Source: Pseudomonas helvetica (GTDB lineage: Bacteria > Pseudomonadota > Gammaproteobacteria > Pseudomonadales > Pseudomonadaceae). From it: a DNA stretch of 64,000 bases. Shown here piece by piece: positions 45,890 to 56,009 of this stretch; position 1 is the first letter of the stretch, and each line of letters starts with the position of its first letter. The position numbers and the translations under genes are program-made. The notes beneath the pieces were generated by a model. It saw only the letters and a list, made by a program, of their open reading frames with translations. It did no database searches and had not been told where the DNA came from. The DNA lies in assembly GCF_039908645.1 (NCBI RefSeq), contig NZ_CP150917.1, forward strand, positions 246,501-310,500, given 5' to 3'.

Positions 45890-47700
45890 TCACTGCGGTC
45901 CTCGGACGGTTGCAGACTTACACCGGGTGCGCCCGCGCGCAGCCGCAGGGTGATCAGGGCGCCGCCTTCCTTGTGGTTGGCGAACGACAGTTCACCGCCG
46001 AAGGCGCGCATCAACGTGTCGCAAATGGCCAACCCCAGTCCAAGGCCCTGAGTGCGGGTCTTGGTGGTGTAGAACGGTTCACCTGCGCGACCGAGGGCCT
46101 CCATGCAGAACCCCGGGCCGTTATCGCGAATGTACAGGTTGACGCCGTCGGCGGTGGATTCGGCACTCAACCAGAGTTTACGGGGCGGGCCTTTTTCGGT
46201 CAGGGCGTCGAGGGCGTTGGCCAACAGGTTACCGAGTACCTGGCGCAGACGGGTTTCGCCGGCCTCGACCCACAGCGTGGCAGCCGGCAGGTCACGGATC
46301 AGTTCGACTTCCATTGCCCGCCTGCGCTTGGCCAGCAACGCCAGTGCATCATCCAGCGCCGGTTGCAGCGCAACGCTTTCCGGGGCGTGACGGTCGCGAC
46401 GGGCGAAGGCACGCAGGTGAGCGATGATCGAGGCCATGCGCCCGGTCAGCTCGCTGATCAGTTTCAGGTTGCCGCGGGCATCGTCGGTGCGTTGATGGTC
46501 AAGCAGCACTTCGGCGTTTTCCGCGTAGCTGCGAATCGCCGCCAGCGGTTGATTGAGCTCGTGACTGATGCTTGCCGACATGGTGCCCAGCGCCGAGAGT
46601 TTGCCGGCCTGGACCAGATCGTCCTGGGCGCGCACCAGCTCTTGTTGCGCCTGTTCGCGCTCCAGCACTTCCTGCTTGAGACGGCGGTTGAGCCCTTCGA
46701 GGTCGCTGGTTCTTTCGGCGACGCGCGCTTCCAGTTCGCGGCGGGTCTTGGCCTCGAAGGCGATGCGCTGCAAGTAGTGGCGACGGCGTTGCATCATCAG
46801 TCCCAGCAGCAACATCAACACCAACAGCGTCGCCCCACCGATGGCCACTACTGTGCGCACGGGGCGGTCGATCAAGGTTCTGGGCGCGAGGATGCTGACG
46901 CTCCAGCCGGTTTCTTCGATCTGCTGAGTCTGGATCAGCCAAGCGTCCGGGTTGAGGTTCAGCGGTTGCGGATCACGGGTCGGGTAGGGCTGGACGGCAG
47001 AGATCGCGTGGCGTTCTTCGTCAGTCAGCGGTCGGGTCGCCCTGAAGCGCCACTCCGGGCGTGAGGTGATGATGACCACCCCGTTGTGATCGGTCAGCAG
47101 CAGTTGCTCGGGGGTTTTACCCCAAAGGCTTTCAGTGTGGTCGAGGTCGACCTTGACCACCAGAACACCAATGATCTGCTCGCCATCGCGCACGGCTCCG
47201 GCAAAGAAATAACCGCGTTTGGCCGACGTCGTGCCCAGGCCGAAAAAGCGCCCGAGGCGGCCTTGCATGGCTTCGCTGAAATACGGTCGGAAGGCAAAGT
47301 TACGCCCGACAAAACTATCGTGTTTGTCCCAGTTGGACGCCGCCAGGGTCTTGCCGTGGGTGTCCATCAGGTACATGACTTCGGCGCCAGTCTGGGCGCG
47401 GATGTCCTTGAGCAGGCGATTGGCGTTGTCGGTGGCCTGCGGCTCATATGGCGCGGCGAGAACGGCACGTAGGGCCGGTAGATCACCGAGGATCTGCGGC
47501 AAGACTTCATAGCGGTGCAGGGTCCCCAGCAGGTTGGCGACGTAGAGGTCCAGCGTCTGGCGGTTTTGTCCAACCAGCTCGCTGCGGTAATAACGCTCGG
47601 CCAGGTGCTGCAGTGGCCACAACAACGGCGCCAGGCACAGGGCGAGCAGCGCCAGGCTGCGCCAGCGGGGTCTGCGGGGGAGTGTTGGGGTCATAAGCAT
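45886..47700 (-). CDS. dctB: C4-dicarboxylate sensor histidine kinase DctB
   Basis: 604 residues. Membrane helices near residues 15-33 and 280-302 enclose a double-Cache periplasmic sensor; a coiled coil follows, then the H box (GTMSASISHELNQPLAAIRSYAEN) and ATPase domain (NLLANALDAL, DNGPGF, TQGLGLGLAI). Starts at 47700 or 47694 are both possible; the ribosome binding site is weak. It overlaps dctD. Confidence 0.88.
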   Translation of the reverse strand: MLMTPTLPRRPRWRSLALLALCLAPLLWPLQHLAERYYRSELVGQNRQTLDLYVANLLGTLHRYEVLPQILGDLPALRAVLAAPYEPQATDNANRLLKDIRAQTGAEVMYLMDTHGKTLAASNWDKHDSFVGRNFAFRPYFSEAMQGRLGRFFGLGTTSAKRGYFFAGAVRDGEQIIGVLVVKVDLDHTESLWGKTPEQLLLTDHNGVVIITSRPEWRFRATRPLTDEERHAISAVQPYPTRDPQPLNLNPDAWLIQTQQIEETGWSVSILAPRTLIDRPVRTVVAIGGATLLVLMLLLGLMMQRRRHYLQRIAFEAKTRRELEARVAERTSDLEGLNRRLKQEVLEREQAQQELVRAQDDLVQAGKLSALGTMSASISHELNQPLAAIRSYAENAEVLLDHQRTDDARGNLKLISELTGRMASIIAHLRAFARRDRHAPESVALQPALDDALALLAKRRRAMEVELIRDLPAATLWVEAGETRLRQVLGNLLANALDALTEKGPPRKLWLSAESTADGVNLYIRDNGPGFCMEALGRAGEPFYTTKTRTQGLGLGLAICDTLMRAFGGELSFANHKEGGALITLRLRAGAPGVSLQPSEDRSE

Positions 47701-47730
47701 CGGGCGCCTGAAGGTACAGGCGCATTATGC

Positions 47731-48612
47731 CTAGGCTTGTTCGGCAAGACACTCGCGCAACGCGTCGCGCCAGTCGGGTTGGCTGACCTGCCATTGCTGT
47801 TGCAGAAGGCGGCAATCCAGACGCGAGTTCAGTGGGCGAGTGGCGGGTGTCGGGTAGTCGCGGCTGGGGATCGCCTCCAGGCTGGCGCAGGTTTTGTGCT
47901 GCGTCTGTAAATGTTCGGCGATGGCTTGAGCAAATCCAAACCATGACGTTTCGCCCTGAGCGGTCAGGTGGTAAGTGCCCCAGGCACCGGCTTGCCCCGA
48001 TTGCCAGCGCTCGATCAAGGCGCGCGTGCTGGTGGCGATGGTGCCGGCCCAGGTCGGTGCGCCGATCTGGTCGGCGACGATGCGCAAGTGCGGTTTCTCT
48101 TGCAGTAACCGTTGCATGGTCAGCAGGAAGTTGCGCCCGTGGTTCGAGTAGACCCAACTGGTGCGCAGAATCAGGTGCTGACCGTTGACGGCGCGGATGG
48201 CCTGCTCGCCGGCCAGTTTGCTGGCGCCGTAGACGCCCAGCGGGTGGGGTTCGTCGGTCTCGGTATAAGGCGAGGCTTTGCAGCCGTCGAACACGTAGTC
48301 GGTTGAGTAGTGAATCAGCGGGATACCCAGTTCCAGGGCCTGCTCGGCGAGCACTCCCGGCGCTGTGGCGTTTATCGCGAACGCCAACTCGGGTTCACTT
48401 TCCGCTTGATCGACGGCTGTGTGTGCGGCGGCATTGATGATCAGATTCGGACGTAAAGCGCGAATCTGCAGACGGATCTGCTCTGGATATGCCAGATCGA
48501 GCTGATCGCGCCCCAGCACGATCAGTTCGCCGAGCCCTTTGAGGCGGCGTTGCAGCTCGATGGAAACCTGACCGTGCTGGCCGTTGATGAGGATTTTCAG
48601 GGGCGTGCTCAT
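47731..48612 (-). CDS. rmlD: dTDP-4-dehydrorhamnose reductase
   Basis: 293 residues. Rossmann fold reductase, last step of dTDP-L-rhamnose synthesis: LINGQHGQVSIELQRRL cofactor loop, NAAAHTAVDQAESEPE, YSTDYVFDGCKASPY with the YxxxK-type YGASKLAGE. The ATG at 48612 overlaps the rmlC stop by four bases; the longer frame from 48825 lies inside rmlC. Unusual nucleotide loop (GQHGQV in place of GxxGQL). Confidence 0.92.
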   Translation of the reverse strand: MSTPLKILINGQHGQVSIELQRRLKGLGELIVLGRDQLDLAYPEQIRLQIRALRPNLIINAAAHTAVDQAESEPELAFAINATAPGVLAEQALELGIPLIHYSTDYVFDGCKASPYTETDEPHPLGVYGASKLAGEQAIRAVNGQHLILRTSWVYSNHGRNFLLTMQRLLQEKPHLRIVADQIGAPTWAGTIATSTRALIERWQSGQAGAWGTYHLTAQGETSWFGFAQAIAEHLQTQHKTCASLEAIPSRDYPTPATRPLNSRLDCRLLQQQWQVSQPDWRDALRECLAEQA

Positions 48613-49154
48613 GCAAATACCTGCGCCTCGCGCAGAAGCTTGCCGGCCTGGTCCTTGGCCGACAGCTGTGGTGTTTGCGTGAGTTGCCAGTCGATGGCCA
48701 GATCGGGATCGTCCCAGCGAATGCAGCGTTCGGCCGATGGGGTGTAGTAGTCGGTGGTTTTGTAGAGGAACTCGGCGTAGTCGCTCAGCACGACGAATCC
48801 ATGGGCAAAACCTTCGGGAATCCACAGTTGGCGATGGTTTTGTGCAGACAAGCGCACGCCCACCCAGCGTCCAAAATTCGCCGAGCTGCGGCGGATGTCG
48901 ACGGCGATGTCGAGGACTTCCCCATCAGTGACCCGCACCAGTTTTCCCTGGGTATTTTCCAGTTGGTAATGCAAGCCGCGCAGCACACCTTTCTGCGAGC
49001 GTGAGTGGTTGTCCTGAACGAACGTTGTGTTCAGCCCCGTCGCTTGCTGAAAATCCCTGGCGTTGAAGCTTTCGTAGAAAAATCCACGCTCGTCACCAAA
49101 CACTTTCGGCTCGATGATCAGAACCTCGGGCAATTGGGTGGCGATGACCTTCAT
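48609..49154 (-). CDS. rmlC: dTDP-4-dehydrorhamnose 3,5-epimerase
   Basis: 181 residues, double-stranded beta-helix epimerase: [35 protein letters not shown] (catalytic histidine) and [10 protein letters not shown]. Overlaps rmlA and rmlD. Confidence 0.94.
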   Translation of the reverse strand: MKVIATQLPEVLIIEPKVFGDERGFFYESFNARDFQQATGLNTTFVQDNHSRSQKGVLRGLHYQLENTQGKLVRVTDGEVLDIAVDIRRSSANFGRWVGVRLSAQNHRQLWIPEGFAHGFVVLSDYAEFLYKTTDYYTPSAERCIRWDDPDLAIDWQLTQTPQLSAKDQAGKLLREAQVFA

Positions 49155-50026
49155 TGGTGTGTTCCGGCGAGGCTGAACAGGTACTGGCCGTAACCGGTCT
49201 TGCCAAAGTATTCGGCGTGCTTGAGCAAATGATCGCGATCGATCCAGCCCTGGTAGTAGGCGATTTCTTCGAGGCAGGCGACTTTCAGGCCTTGGCGATG
49301 CTCGATGGTCTGCACGTATTGCGACGCTTCCAGCAGGCTGTCGTGGGTGCCGGTATCGAGCCAGGCAAAACCCCGGCCGAACCGCTCGACGCGCAAGTCG
49401 CCACGCTGCAGGTACGCATTGTTGATGTCGGTAATTTCCAGCTCGCCACGAGCCGATGGTTTGACCGCTTTGGCGATCTCCACCACCGAATTGTCATAGA
49501 AATACAGGCCGGTGACCGCGTAACTCGATTTGGGATGCAGGGGTTTCTCTTCGATCGACAACGCGTTGCCCTGATCGTCGAAATCAATCACACCAAAACG
49601 CTGCGGGTCTTTGACCCAGTAGCCGAAAACTGTGGCGCCTCCGGTGTGCTCGGCGGCACGTTGCAACTTTTCGGTGAAGTGCTGTCCGTGAAAGATGTTG
49701 TCGCCCAGGATCAGGCACACCGAATCGTCACCGATAAACTCCTCGCCAATCAGGAACGCCTGGGCCAGGCCGTCTGGAGACGGTTGCTCGGCATAGCTGA
49801 AATGCACCCCGAACTGACTGCCGTCGCCCAACAGATTGCGGTATTGCGGCAGGTCCTGAGGGGTGGAAATCACCAGGATTTCTTTGATGCCCGCGAGCAT
49901 CAGCACCGAGATCGGGTAATAGATCATCGGTTTGTCGTAGACCGGCAACAGTTGTTTGGACACCCCGAGTGTGATCGGGTGCAGGCGGGTACCAGAGCCG
50001 CCTGCCAGAACAATTCCCTTCATCAT
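49151..50026 (-). CDS. rmlA: Glucose-1-phosphate thymidylyltransferase
   Basis: 291 residues. First step of dTDP-rhamnose synthesis. [20 protein letters not shown] is the nucleotide-binding signature; [10 protein letters not shown] and [12 protein letters not shown] follow. Starts inside the rmlB stop (ATGATGA). Confidence 0.94.
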   Translation of the reverse strand: MMKGIVLAGGSGTRLHPITLGVSKQLLPVYDKPMIYYPISVLMLAGIKEILVISTPQDLPQYRNLLGDGSQFGVHFSYAEQPSPDGLAQAFLIGEEFIGDDSVCLILGDNIFHGQHFTEKLQRAAEHTGGATVFGYWVKDPQRFGVIDFDDQGNALSIEEKPLHPKSSYAVTGLYFYDNSVVEIAKAVKPSARGELEITDINNAYLQRGDLRVERFGRGFAWLDTGTHDSLLEASQYVQTIEHRQGLKVACLEEIAYYQGWIDRDHLLKHAEYFGKTGYGQYLFSLAGTHQ

Positions 50027-51105
50027 GCGATCAAGTCCTTGAAGTCAGTGAAACCCAGGCGTTGGCCTTGATAGCTGCCATCCTGGACTCGTTGGCACCA
50101 GTCTAGGTTATCGAGGTACCACTGCACGGTTTTACGCAGGCCACTGGCGAAAGTTTCTTCGGGAACCCAACCCAGCTCGCGTTCGATTTTGCTGGCGTCG
50201 ATGGCGTAACGCTGGTCGTGGCCGGGGCGATCCTGGACAAAAGTGATCAGGTCGGCGAAGTGCGCGACGCCTTCAGGTTTTTGCGGCGCCAACTCCTCCA
50301 GCAGGCTGCAGATGCTGCGGACTACGTCGATGTTTTTCTGTTCATTGTGGCCGCCGATGTTGTACGTCTCACCGACCACACCGTTGGTCACCACGGTGAG
50401 CAGTGCGCGGGCATGATCCTCGACGAACAGCCAATCACGCACTTGCAGGCCGTTGCCGTACACCGGCAGTGGCTTACCGGCGAGGGCGTTGAGGATCACC
50501 AGCGGAATGAGTTTCTCGGGGAAGTGGAACGGCCCGTAATTGTTCGAGCAATTGGTCAGCAGCACCGGCAAACCGTAGGTGCGTTGCCAGGCGCGGACCA
50601 GATGGTCGGACGCAGCCTTGCTGGCGGAGTACGGCGAGCTCGGCGCATAAGGTGTGGTTTCGGTGAACAGGTCATCGACGCCATGCAGGTCGCCATACAC
50701 CTCGTCGGTCGAAATGTGGTGAAAGCGAAAGGCGCTTTTCTCAGGTTCGGCCAGGCCGTTCCAGTAGGCGCGGGTGGCTTCCAGCAGGCTGTAGGTGCCG
50801 ACAATGTTGGTCTGGATGAAGTCCGACGGGCCATCGATGGAACGGTCGACATGGGACTCGGCCGCCAGGTGCATGATCGCCTGCGGCTGGAACCGCGCCA
50901 GTACCGCACTGACGGTGGCCTGGTCGACGATATCGGCCTGCACGAACTCATAGCGGGTGTTGGTGGCGATACTGCTCAGTGACTCTAGATTGCCGGCGTA
51001 GGTCAGCTTGTCCAGGTTGAGCACTTCATGTTCAGTGTGGCGGATCAGGTGGCGAATCAGCGCCGAGCCGATGAAGCCGGCACCGCCGGTGATGAGAATG
51101 CGCAT
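50023..51105 (-). CDS. rmlB: dTDP-glucose 4,6-dehydratase
   Basis: 360 residues. [20 protein letters not shown]-binding loop, [24 protein letters not shown] and [15 protein letters not shown] catalytic motifs. First gene of rmlB-A-C-D, feeding rhamnose into lipopolysaccharide or rhamnolipid. Confidence 0.94.
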   Translation of the reverse strand: MRILITGGAGFIGSALIRHLIRHTEHEVLNLDKLTYAGNLESLSSIATNTRYEFVQADIVDQATVSAVLARFQPQAIMHLAAESHVDRSIDGPSDFIQTNIVGTYSLLEATRAYWNGLAEPEKSAFRFHHISTDEVYGDLHGVDDLFTETTPYAPSSPYSASKAASDHLVRAWQRTYGLPVLLTNCSNNYGPFHFPEKLIPLVILNALAGKPLPVYGNGLQVRDWLFVEDHARALLTVVTNGVVGETYNIGGHNEQKNIDVVRSICSLLEELAPQKPEGVAHFADLITFVQDRPGHDQRYAIDASKIERELGWVPEETFASGLRKTVQWYLDNLDWCQRVQDGSYQGQRLGFTDFKDLIA

Positions 51106-51236
51106 GTGGAGTTGCCTTTTTCGTCGAACGATTATGCGTATGGATCATAGCTTGTCGGCAGGAGGGGGGCGGCACAAGAGGGGTGTTGGTCGGATTTGGA
51201 AAAGATCCGGGATTGAGGTTCTCTTTTATCCGGCTT

Positions 51237-51491
51237 TCACCATTGATCCCTATAGGCGAATCCTAATTGATAGTCGTGAGCGCTCAGATCAATGGTGTGG
51301 TTAAAGTAAGGTTGAATGAGTGCTACCCACTCAGGCAGTAAATTGAAAACCCCCTGATTGACTGTGTTTTCAGGCTGCAGGCCCAATGACTCGATGACTG
51401 CGCCGTCGTCCCCGAAGTCCTGTGAGTAAATTTCCCCTTCACAAAACTCGGTAGTTTTGTTGAACCAGTGCAACTTCAATTTCAAACCCAT
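51237..51491 (-). CDS. Colicin E3/cloacin-type immunity protein
   Basis: 84 residues, same length as the E3 immunity protein, and strongly similar: MGLKLKLHWFNKTTEFCEGE, SQDFGDDGAVIESLG and PYFNHTIDLSAHDYQLGFAY. Such proteins bind the cytotoxic RNase domain and keep the producer safe. It starts 7 bases after the toxin stop with GAGG upstream, so it is expressed together with the toxin. Base composition is more AT-rich than in the neighbouring rml genes, in keeping with transfer. Confidence 0.9.
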   Translation of the reverse strand: MGLKLKLHWFNKTTEFCEGEIYSQDFGDDGAVIESLGLQPENTVNQGVFNLLPEWVALIQPYFNHTIDLSAHDYQLGFAYRDQW

Positions 51492-51498
51492 ATCGACC

Positions 51499-52668
51499 TC
51501 ACATGTATTTTTTGATATTCCGGCCTTTTTTTGCCGGTTTAAACTGCTCGCCAGTGATGTAGTCGAATGACCCTATGTGACTGCCATCACTGGCTCGGTA
51601 CGCCTCAAGCTCAGCATGCTGTGAATCCCACTCATAGATGATCCGATCCTTTGTATCTTTCCAGCGCTCGCGTATACCCGCTCCTCCTTGTTTTGGTGTT
51701 TTGCCAGGAACCCTTCTAAGCCCTGGAATTCCGGTTATCAGAGCCGTGGCAGGCGCGTCGTGATATTTGCGACCAGGCTCAAGAACACCCTTCCTCGTAG
51801 GCGCATTCACCACCACATAAAGCGGCCGCACCCCCGAGTCCGCCGGGAATACCAGGATGAAATCCTGATACTCCGGTGGATAAATCGGGTTCACGAGGAT
51901 GCTGTTGCTCGCCTCGGTCGGAGGATAGACCCAGATGTTCGGCGCTTGCGGCGCGGCCTCCAGTGCCGGGATGCCGAGGGTGTCGGCGGGGTCGATAGCC
52001 GGGGTCCAGATCAGTTCCAGACCTTCGCCGAATACGGCGACCTGTTGCGCCCCGCGTGCCTGGAACTGGATCACCGGAATCCGTTGCCATTCGGCGTTGT
52101 TGCCGGTGTAGAAGCCGTAACCCATGAGGGTGCCGTCAGCCTGTTGCTCGACGCGCAGGCGCACCCGTGAGTTGGCGTGTTCAAGCGAGCGCAGTTGCTC
52201 TTCGCTATAGAGGGCGCTGTCGCCCAGTTCGGAGGGCCAGAGCAGGGCGACCAGACCGGTTAGCAAGCCGGCAGCAACAGTGCCGCCGACTGCTGTGACA
52301 GCACTGACCGATGACCCGCCCAGAGCAAGGCCGCCAAGGCCGATTGGCAATGCACTGCCACTGATTTTCTTCAGCGGCACGGCGCCAGGACTGTCGGTCT
52401 CTCGCCCGCCCAGCAGGGCGAAGTTTCCGTAATCCTTCAACGAATCCAGCGGCACGAAACCGGACGGATTGGCGTAATTGATGATGCCGTCCGGCAACTT
52501 GCAGGATTTGGCGAAAACGCAGCCCAGCGGTTTGTTGGGGGCGGGATCAGCGGGTCGATTCACCGGCAAATCGGGAATCGGCGGATACAGGTTGGGTGAT
52601 GGCGGCGGCTGCAAAATACGGCGGCGCAGCTGTTCTTTGTACGTCAGCGGGTATGAGCGTTCTGGCAT
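51499..52668 (-). CDS. S-type-pyocin-like toxin with colicin E3 16S rRNA nuclease domain
   Basis: 389 residues. Layout: a proline-rich N-terminus, a glycine and alanine-rich hydrophobic stretch (about 105-145), an S-type pyocin domain (about 150-305: VRLRVEQQADGTL, IPVIQFQARGAQQVA, ILVNPIYPPEYQDFILVFPA, DSGVRPLYVVV) and a C-terminal E3 ribonuclease domain with D348, H351, E355 and R383 at the positions of the E3 catalytic residues (EWDSQHAELE and GRNIKKY). E3 cuts 16S rRNA at the decoding site. No receptor-binding domain or PrtN box is seen, so delivery could be by another secretion route. Confidence 0.88.
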   Translation of the reverse strand: MPERSYPLTYKEQLRRRILQPPPSPNLYPPIPDLPVNRPADPAPNKPLGCVFAKSCKLPDGIINYANPSGFVPLDSLKDYGNFALLGGRETDSPGAVPLKKISGSALPIGLGGLALGGSSVSAVTAVGGTVAAGLLTGLVALLWPSELGDSALYSEEQLRSLEHANSRVRLRVEQQADGTLMGYGFYTGNNAEWQRIPVIQFQARGAQQVAVFGEGLELIWTPAIDPADTLGIPALEAAPQAPNIWVYPPTEASNSILVNPIYPPEYQDFILVFPADSGVRPLYVVVNAPTRKGVLEPGRKYHDAPATALITGIPGLRRVPGKTPKQGGAGIRERWKDTKDRIIYEWDSQHAELEAYRASDGSHIGSFDYITGEQFKPAKKGRNIKKYM

Positions 52669-52884
52669 GTGCGGCGGGCTTCCCTGTCCATGGGAGGCAG
52701 CCTAGGGGCGTGAGAACGCGCCGAACATTCCTCGGGTTCGACACGTTTCGTGGGAAAGTTCACCGCTGTGTGGCGTGGCTTGAAGCCTCCCGCCGTTATC
52801 CATCACTGACCGGTATAAGGGGGTTGCGTATCGCGGTCAGCAGTGGCGATATAGACGCCTTATAAAAATTCCAGGGGTCGTTGT

Positions 52885-55797
52885 ATGTCGCTCGCCACGT
52901 TGATTCACCGTGCCAGTCTGCCCAGCCCGCAAGTCACCGTGCAGCAAGCGCTGGAGCTGTTGCGCGAGCACTACGGCCTGAGCGGGACATTGCAGTCGCT
53001 GGGCAGCCAGCAGGATCTCAACTACCGGCTCGACAGCGACCAGGGCCGTTTCGTCTTGAAAATCTGCCGGGGTGACTACGCGGCGCTGGAGCTGCACGCC
53101 CAGCACGCGGCACTCAAACACCTGGGCTCGCAGCCGGGTTTGCATGTGCCACGGGCGATTCCGGCGAAAAACGGCGAGGACCTGCTGACCCTGGAACTCG
53201 CCGGGCAAGCACTGCATGTGCGTTTGCTCGATTACATCGAAGGTCAATCGCTGACCCACCTCAAGCACCTTGGCCATGAACTGGTTGCCGGCCTCGGCCA
53301 GCTCTGTGGCGAAATGGATCTGGCGCTAGCCGGGTTCGAGCATCCGGGGCTTGAGCGTGCCTTGCAGTGGGATGCCCGGCACGCCAATGCGTTGATCAAT
53401 CACCTGCTGCCGGTGATCCGTGATGAGCGGCAGCGAGCATTGATCGCCGAGGCCGCGCAACAGGCCGAGCGGCGTTTGCAGCCGCTGATGGTGAAGTTGC
53501 CGGTGCAGGCGATTCACATGGACATCACCGATGACAATGTGGTCTGGAAACGGGATAAGCAGCGTCACTGGCGGTTGCAGGGCGTCATCGATTTTGGCGA
53601 TCTGATTCGTACCTGGCGCATTACCGATCTGTCGGTGACCTGCGCTGCGCTGCTGCACCATGCCGATGGCGATCCACTGTGCATTTTGCCGGCGGTGCAG
53701 GCTTATCACGCGGTCAATCCGCTGAAGCACGAAGAGTTGCTGGCGCTGTGGCCGCTGATCGTCGCGCGTGCAGCGGTGCTGGTGCTCAGCGGTGAGCAAC
53801 AGATCAGCATCGATCCGCAGAACCAATACAGTCGCGACAATCTGAACCACGAGTGGGAGATTTTCCGCGTTGCGACTTCAGTGCCATTTGAACTGATGGA
53901 AGCGGCGATTCTGATAGCGGTCGGCCAGTCGTTGCCGGCAATTGCCAGTCAGGGTTTTGCGCCATTGCTGCCGAGCCTGGTCGGCCGCGAGTTTGCCTTG
54001 ATCGACCTCGGTGTCTTGAGCCCGCATTTCGAAGCGGGCAACTGGGAGCAGGACGGCATCGATCAACGTCTGTTGGTCGAAGCGGCGGCAGCCCATGGTT
54101 TGGCGGCCAGTCGTTACGGGCAATACCGTTTATCGCAGACGCGTCCGGACAGTGCCGTCGAGCCGGACACGTGCCCGCTGCACGTTGACTTGCAGGTGCC
54201 ACAGGGCACAACGGTTGAAGCACCCTTTGCCGGTGTCGTGCACCTGTGCGCCGACGGCCGCGTGCAACTGGACAGCGCACAATTGAGTGTGCGCCTGTGG
54301 GGTGTCCATCCCTCGCTGCACACCGGTGCGGCCGTGCTCAAAGGGCAGGTGCTGGGTGAAGTCAGCGGAGCGTTGCGGGTTCAGCTCAGCCGTGGCGCGG
54401 AACTGAATCCACCACTGTTTTGCTCACCGTCCCGCGCATCTGCCTGGCAGGCGTTGTGCCCATCGCCCGCGGCGTTGTTGGGGCTGGCTTGCGACGCAGA
54501 GGCCGAACTTGATCCGCATACTTTGTTGGAACGCCGCGATGCGAGTTTTGCCCGCTCGCAAAAACACTATTACGTCGATCCGCCGCGCATCGAGCGGGGC
54601 TGGCGCAATCATCTGATCGACATGCAGGGCCGCTCCTACCTGGACATGCTCAACAACGTTGCGGTGCTCGGTCACGGTCACCCGCGCATGGCCGCCGAGG
54701 CCAGCCGTCAGTGGTCGTTGCTCAACACCAACTCGCGTTTCCACTATGCGGCTATCGCTGAGTTCTCCGAGCGTTTGCTGGCACTGGCGCCGGACTCGAT
54801 GGATCGGGTGTTTCTGGTCAACAGCGGTACCGAGGCCAATGACCTGGCGATTCGTCTGGCGTGGGCCTACAGCGGCGGTCGCGACATGCTCAGCGTGCTT
54901 GAGGCGTATCACGGCTGGTCGGTGGCCGCCGATGCGGTGTCGACTTCAATTGCAGATAACCCCAAGGCTCTCAGCAGTCGTCCGGACTGGGTGTACCCGG
55001 TGACGGCGCCGAACACCTATCGTGGCGAGTTCCGTGGCCTCGACAGCGCGCCGGATTACGTGCGCAGCGTCGAACACAACCTGGCGAAGATTGCCGAGCA
55101 GAAGCGACAACTGGCCGGTTTTATCTGCGAGCCGGTGTACGGCAACGCCGGTGGAATCTCTCTGCCACCGGGTTACCTGAAACAGGTGTATGCGCTGGTC
55201 CGTGCCCAAGGTGGCGTGTGCATCGCCGATGAAGTGCAGGTCGGCTACGGTCGCATGGGCAAGTTCTTCTGGGGCTTTGAAGAGCAGGGCGTAGTGCCGG
55301 ACATCATCACCATGGCCAAAGGTATGGGCAACGGCCAGCCATTGGGCGCGGTCATTACCCGTCGCGAAATCGCCGAGGCGCTGGAGGCAGAAGGCTATTT
55401 CTTCTCGTCGGCAGGCGGCAGCCCGGTCAGTTGCCGCATCGGCATGGCGGTGCTGGATGTGATGAAGGAAGAGAAACTCTGGGAAAACGCCCGGATCGTT
55501 GGCGGGTATTTCAAGGAGCGGCTTGAGGCGTTGATCGAGCGCCATCCTTTGGTAGGCGCGGTGCATGGCTCCGGTTTCTATCTGGGCGTGGAGTTGATTC
55601 GCAACCGCGAAACCCTGGAACCGGCCACGGAAGAAACCACGGCGTTGTGCGACCGCTTGCGCGAATTGGGCATTTTCATGCAGCCGACCGGCGATTACTT
55701 GAACATTCTCAAGATCAAACCACCGATGGTGACCACGCGACACAGTGTGGATTTTTTTGTCGATACCTTGTCGAAGGTGCTGGACGAAGGCCTCTAA
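52885..55797 (+). CDS. Kinase / M23-like / class III aminotransferase fusion enzyme
   Basis: 970 residues with three parts: an aminoglycoside-phosphotransferase-like kinase (about 25-330, catalytic HMDITDDN near 212, GVIDFGDL near 233), a middle M23-peptidase-like domain (about 410-500) without a visible zinc triad, and a PLP-dependent class III aminotransferase (about 560-965, VNSGTEAND, PLP lysine near 812 in TMAKGMGNGQP). Related separate eukaryotic proteins are hydroxylysine kinase and phospholyases acting on phosphoethanolamine or phosphohydroxylysine. It probably phosphorylates then eliminates an amino alcohol; the substrate is unknown. AGGGG precedes the ATG. Stands just ahead of aguBA. 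Confidence 0.85.
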   Translation: MSLATLIHRASLPSPQVTVQQALELLREHYGLSGTLQSLGSQQDLNYRLDSDQGRFVLKICRGDYAALELHAQHAALKHLGSQPGLHVPRAIPAKNGEDLLTLELAGQALHVRLLDYIEGQSLTHLKHLGHELVAGLGQLCGEMDLALAGFEHPGLERALQWDARHANALINHLLPVIRDERQRALIAEAAQQAERRLQPLMVKLPVQAIHMDITDDNVVWKRDKQRHWRLQGVIDFGDLIRTWRITDLSVTCAALLHHADGDPLCILPAVQAYHAVNPLKHEELLALWPLIVARAAVLVLSGEQQISIDPQNQYSRDNLNHEWEIFRVATSVPFELMEAAILIAVGQSLPAIASQGFAPLLPSLVGREFALIDLGVLSPHFEAGNWEQDGIDQRLLVEAAAAHGLAASRYGQYRLSQTRPDSAVEPDTCPLHVDLQVPQGTTVEAPFAGVVHLCADGRVQLDSAQLSVRLWGVHPSLHTGAAVLKGQVLGEVSGALRVQLSRGAELNPPLFCSPSRASAWQALCPSPAALLGLACDAEAELDPHTLLERRDASFARSQKHYYVDPPRIERGWRNHLIDMQGRSYLDMLNNVAVLGHGHPRMAAEASRQWSLLNTNSRFHYAAIAEFSERLLALAPDSMDRVFLVNSGTEANDLAIRLAWAYSGGRDMLSVLEAYHGWSVAADAVSTSIADNPKALSSRPDWVYPVTAPNTYRGEFRGLDSAPDYVRSVEHNLAKIAEQKRQLAGFICEPVYGNAGGISLPPGYLKQVYALVRAQGGVCIADEVQVGYGRMGKFFWGFEEQGVVPDIITMAKGMGNGQPLGAVITRREIAEALEAEGYFFSSAGGSPVSCRIGMAVLDVMKEEKLWENARIVGGYFKERLEALIERHPLVGAVHGSGFYLGVELIRNRETLEPATEETTALCDRLRELGIFMQPTGDYLNILKIKPPMVTTRHSVDFFVDTLSKVLDEGL

Positions 55798-56009
55798 ACA
55801 CACTCCCACGGGATTGCTATAAGTTCGATTGATATCGGGATTTAAAGGAGTATTTTCGACTTCGTGATTATATATCGCTTTAAAAGCCGATTTTTATCGG
55901 TTATAAAGTCGCCTAACGCAACGGCGTAGATCACCGCGCCTGGCCGTTCCCATTTCTGTCATCGGTCGATGCCACAATCGACCCTCTGAACCCGCCCGGG
56001 AGATGATTC

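Noticed and set aside
52669..52884. PrtN (P-box) site upstream of the E3-type toxin
   Set aside because: The ATTG-based repeats of pyocin promoters are not present on the coding strand.
54150..54400. Active M23 peptidase domain in the fusion protein
   Set aside because: The fold-like sequence is there but I see no HxxxD and HxH zinc ligands, so catalytic activity is not supported.
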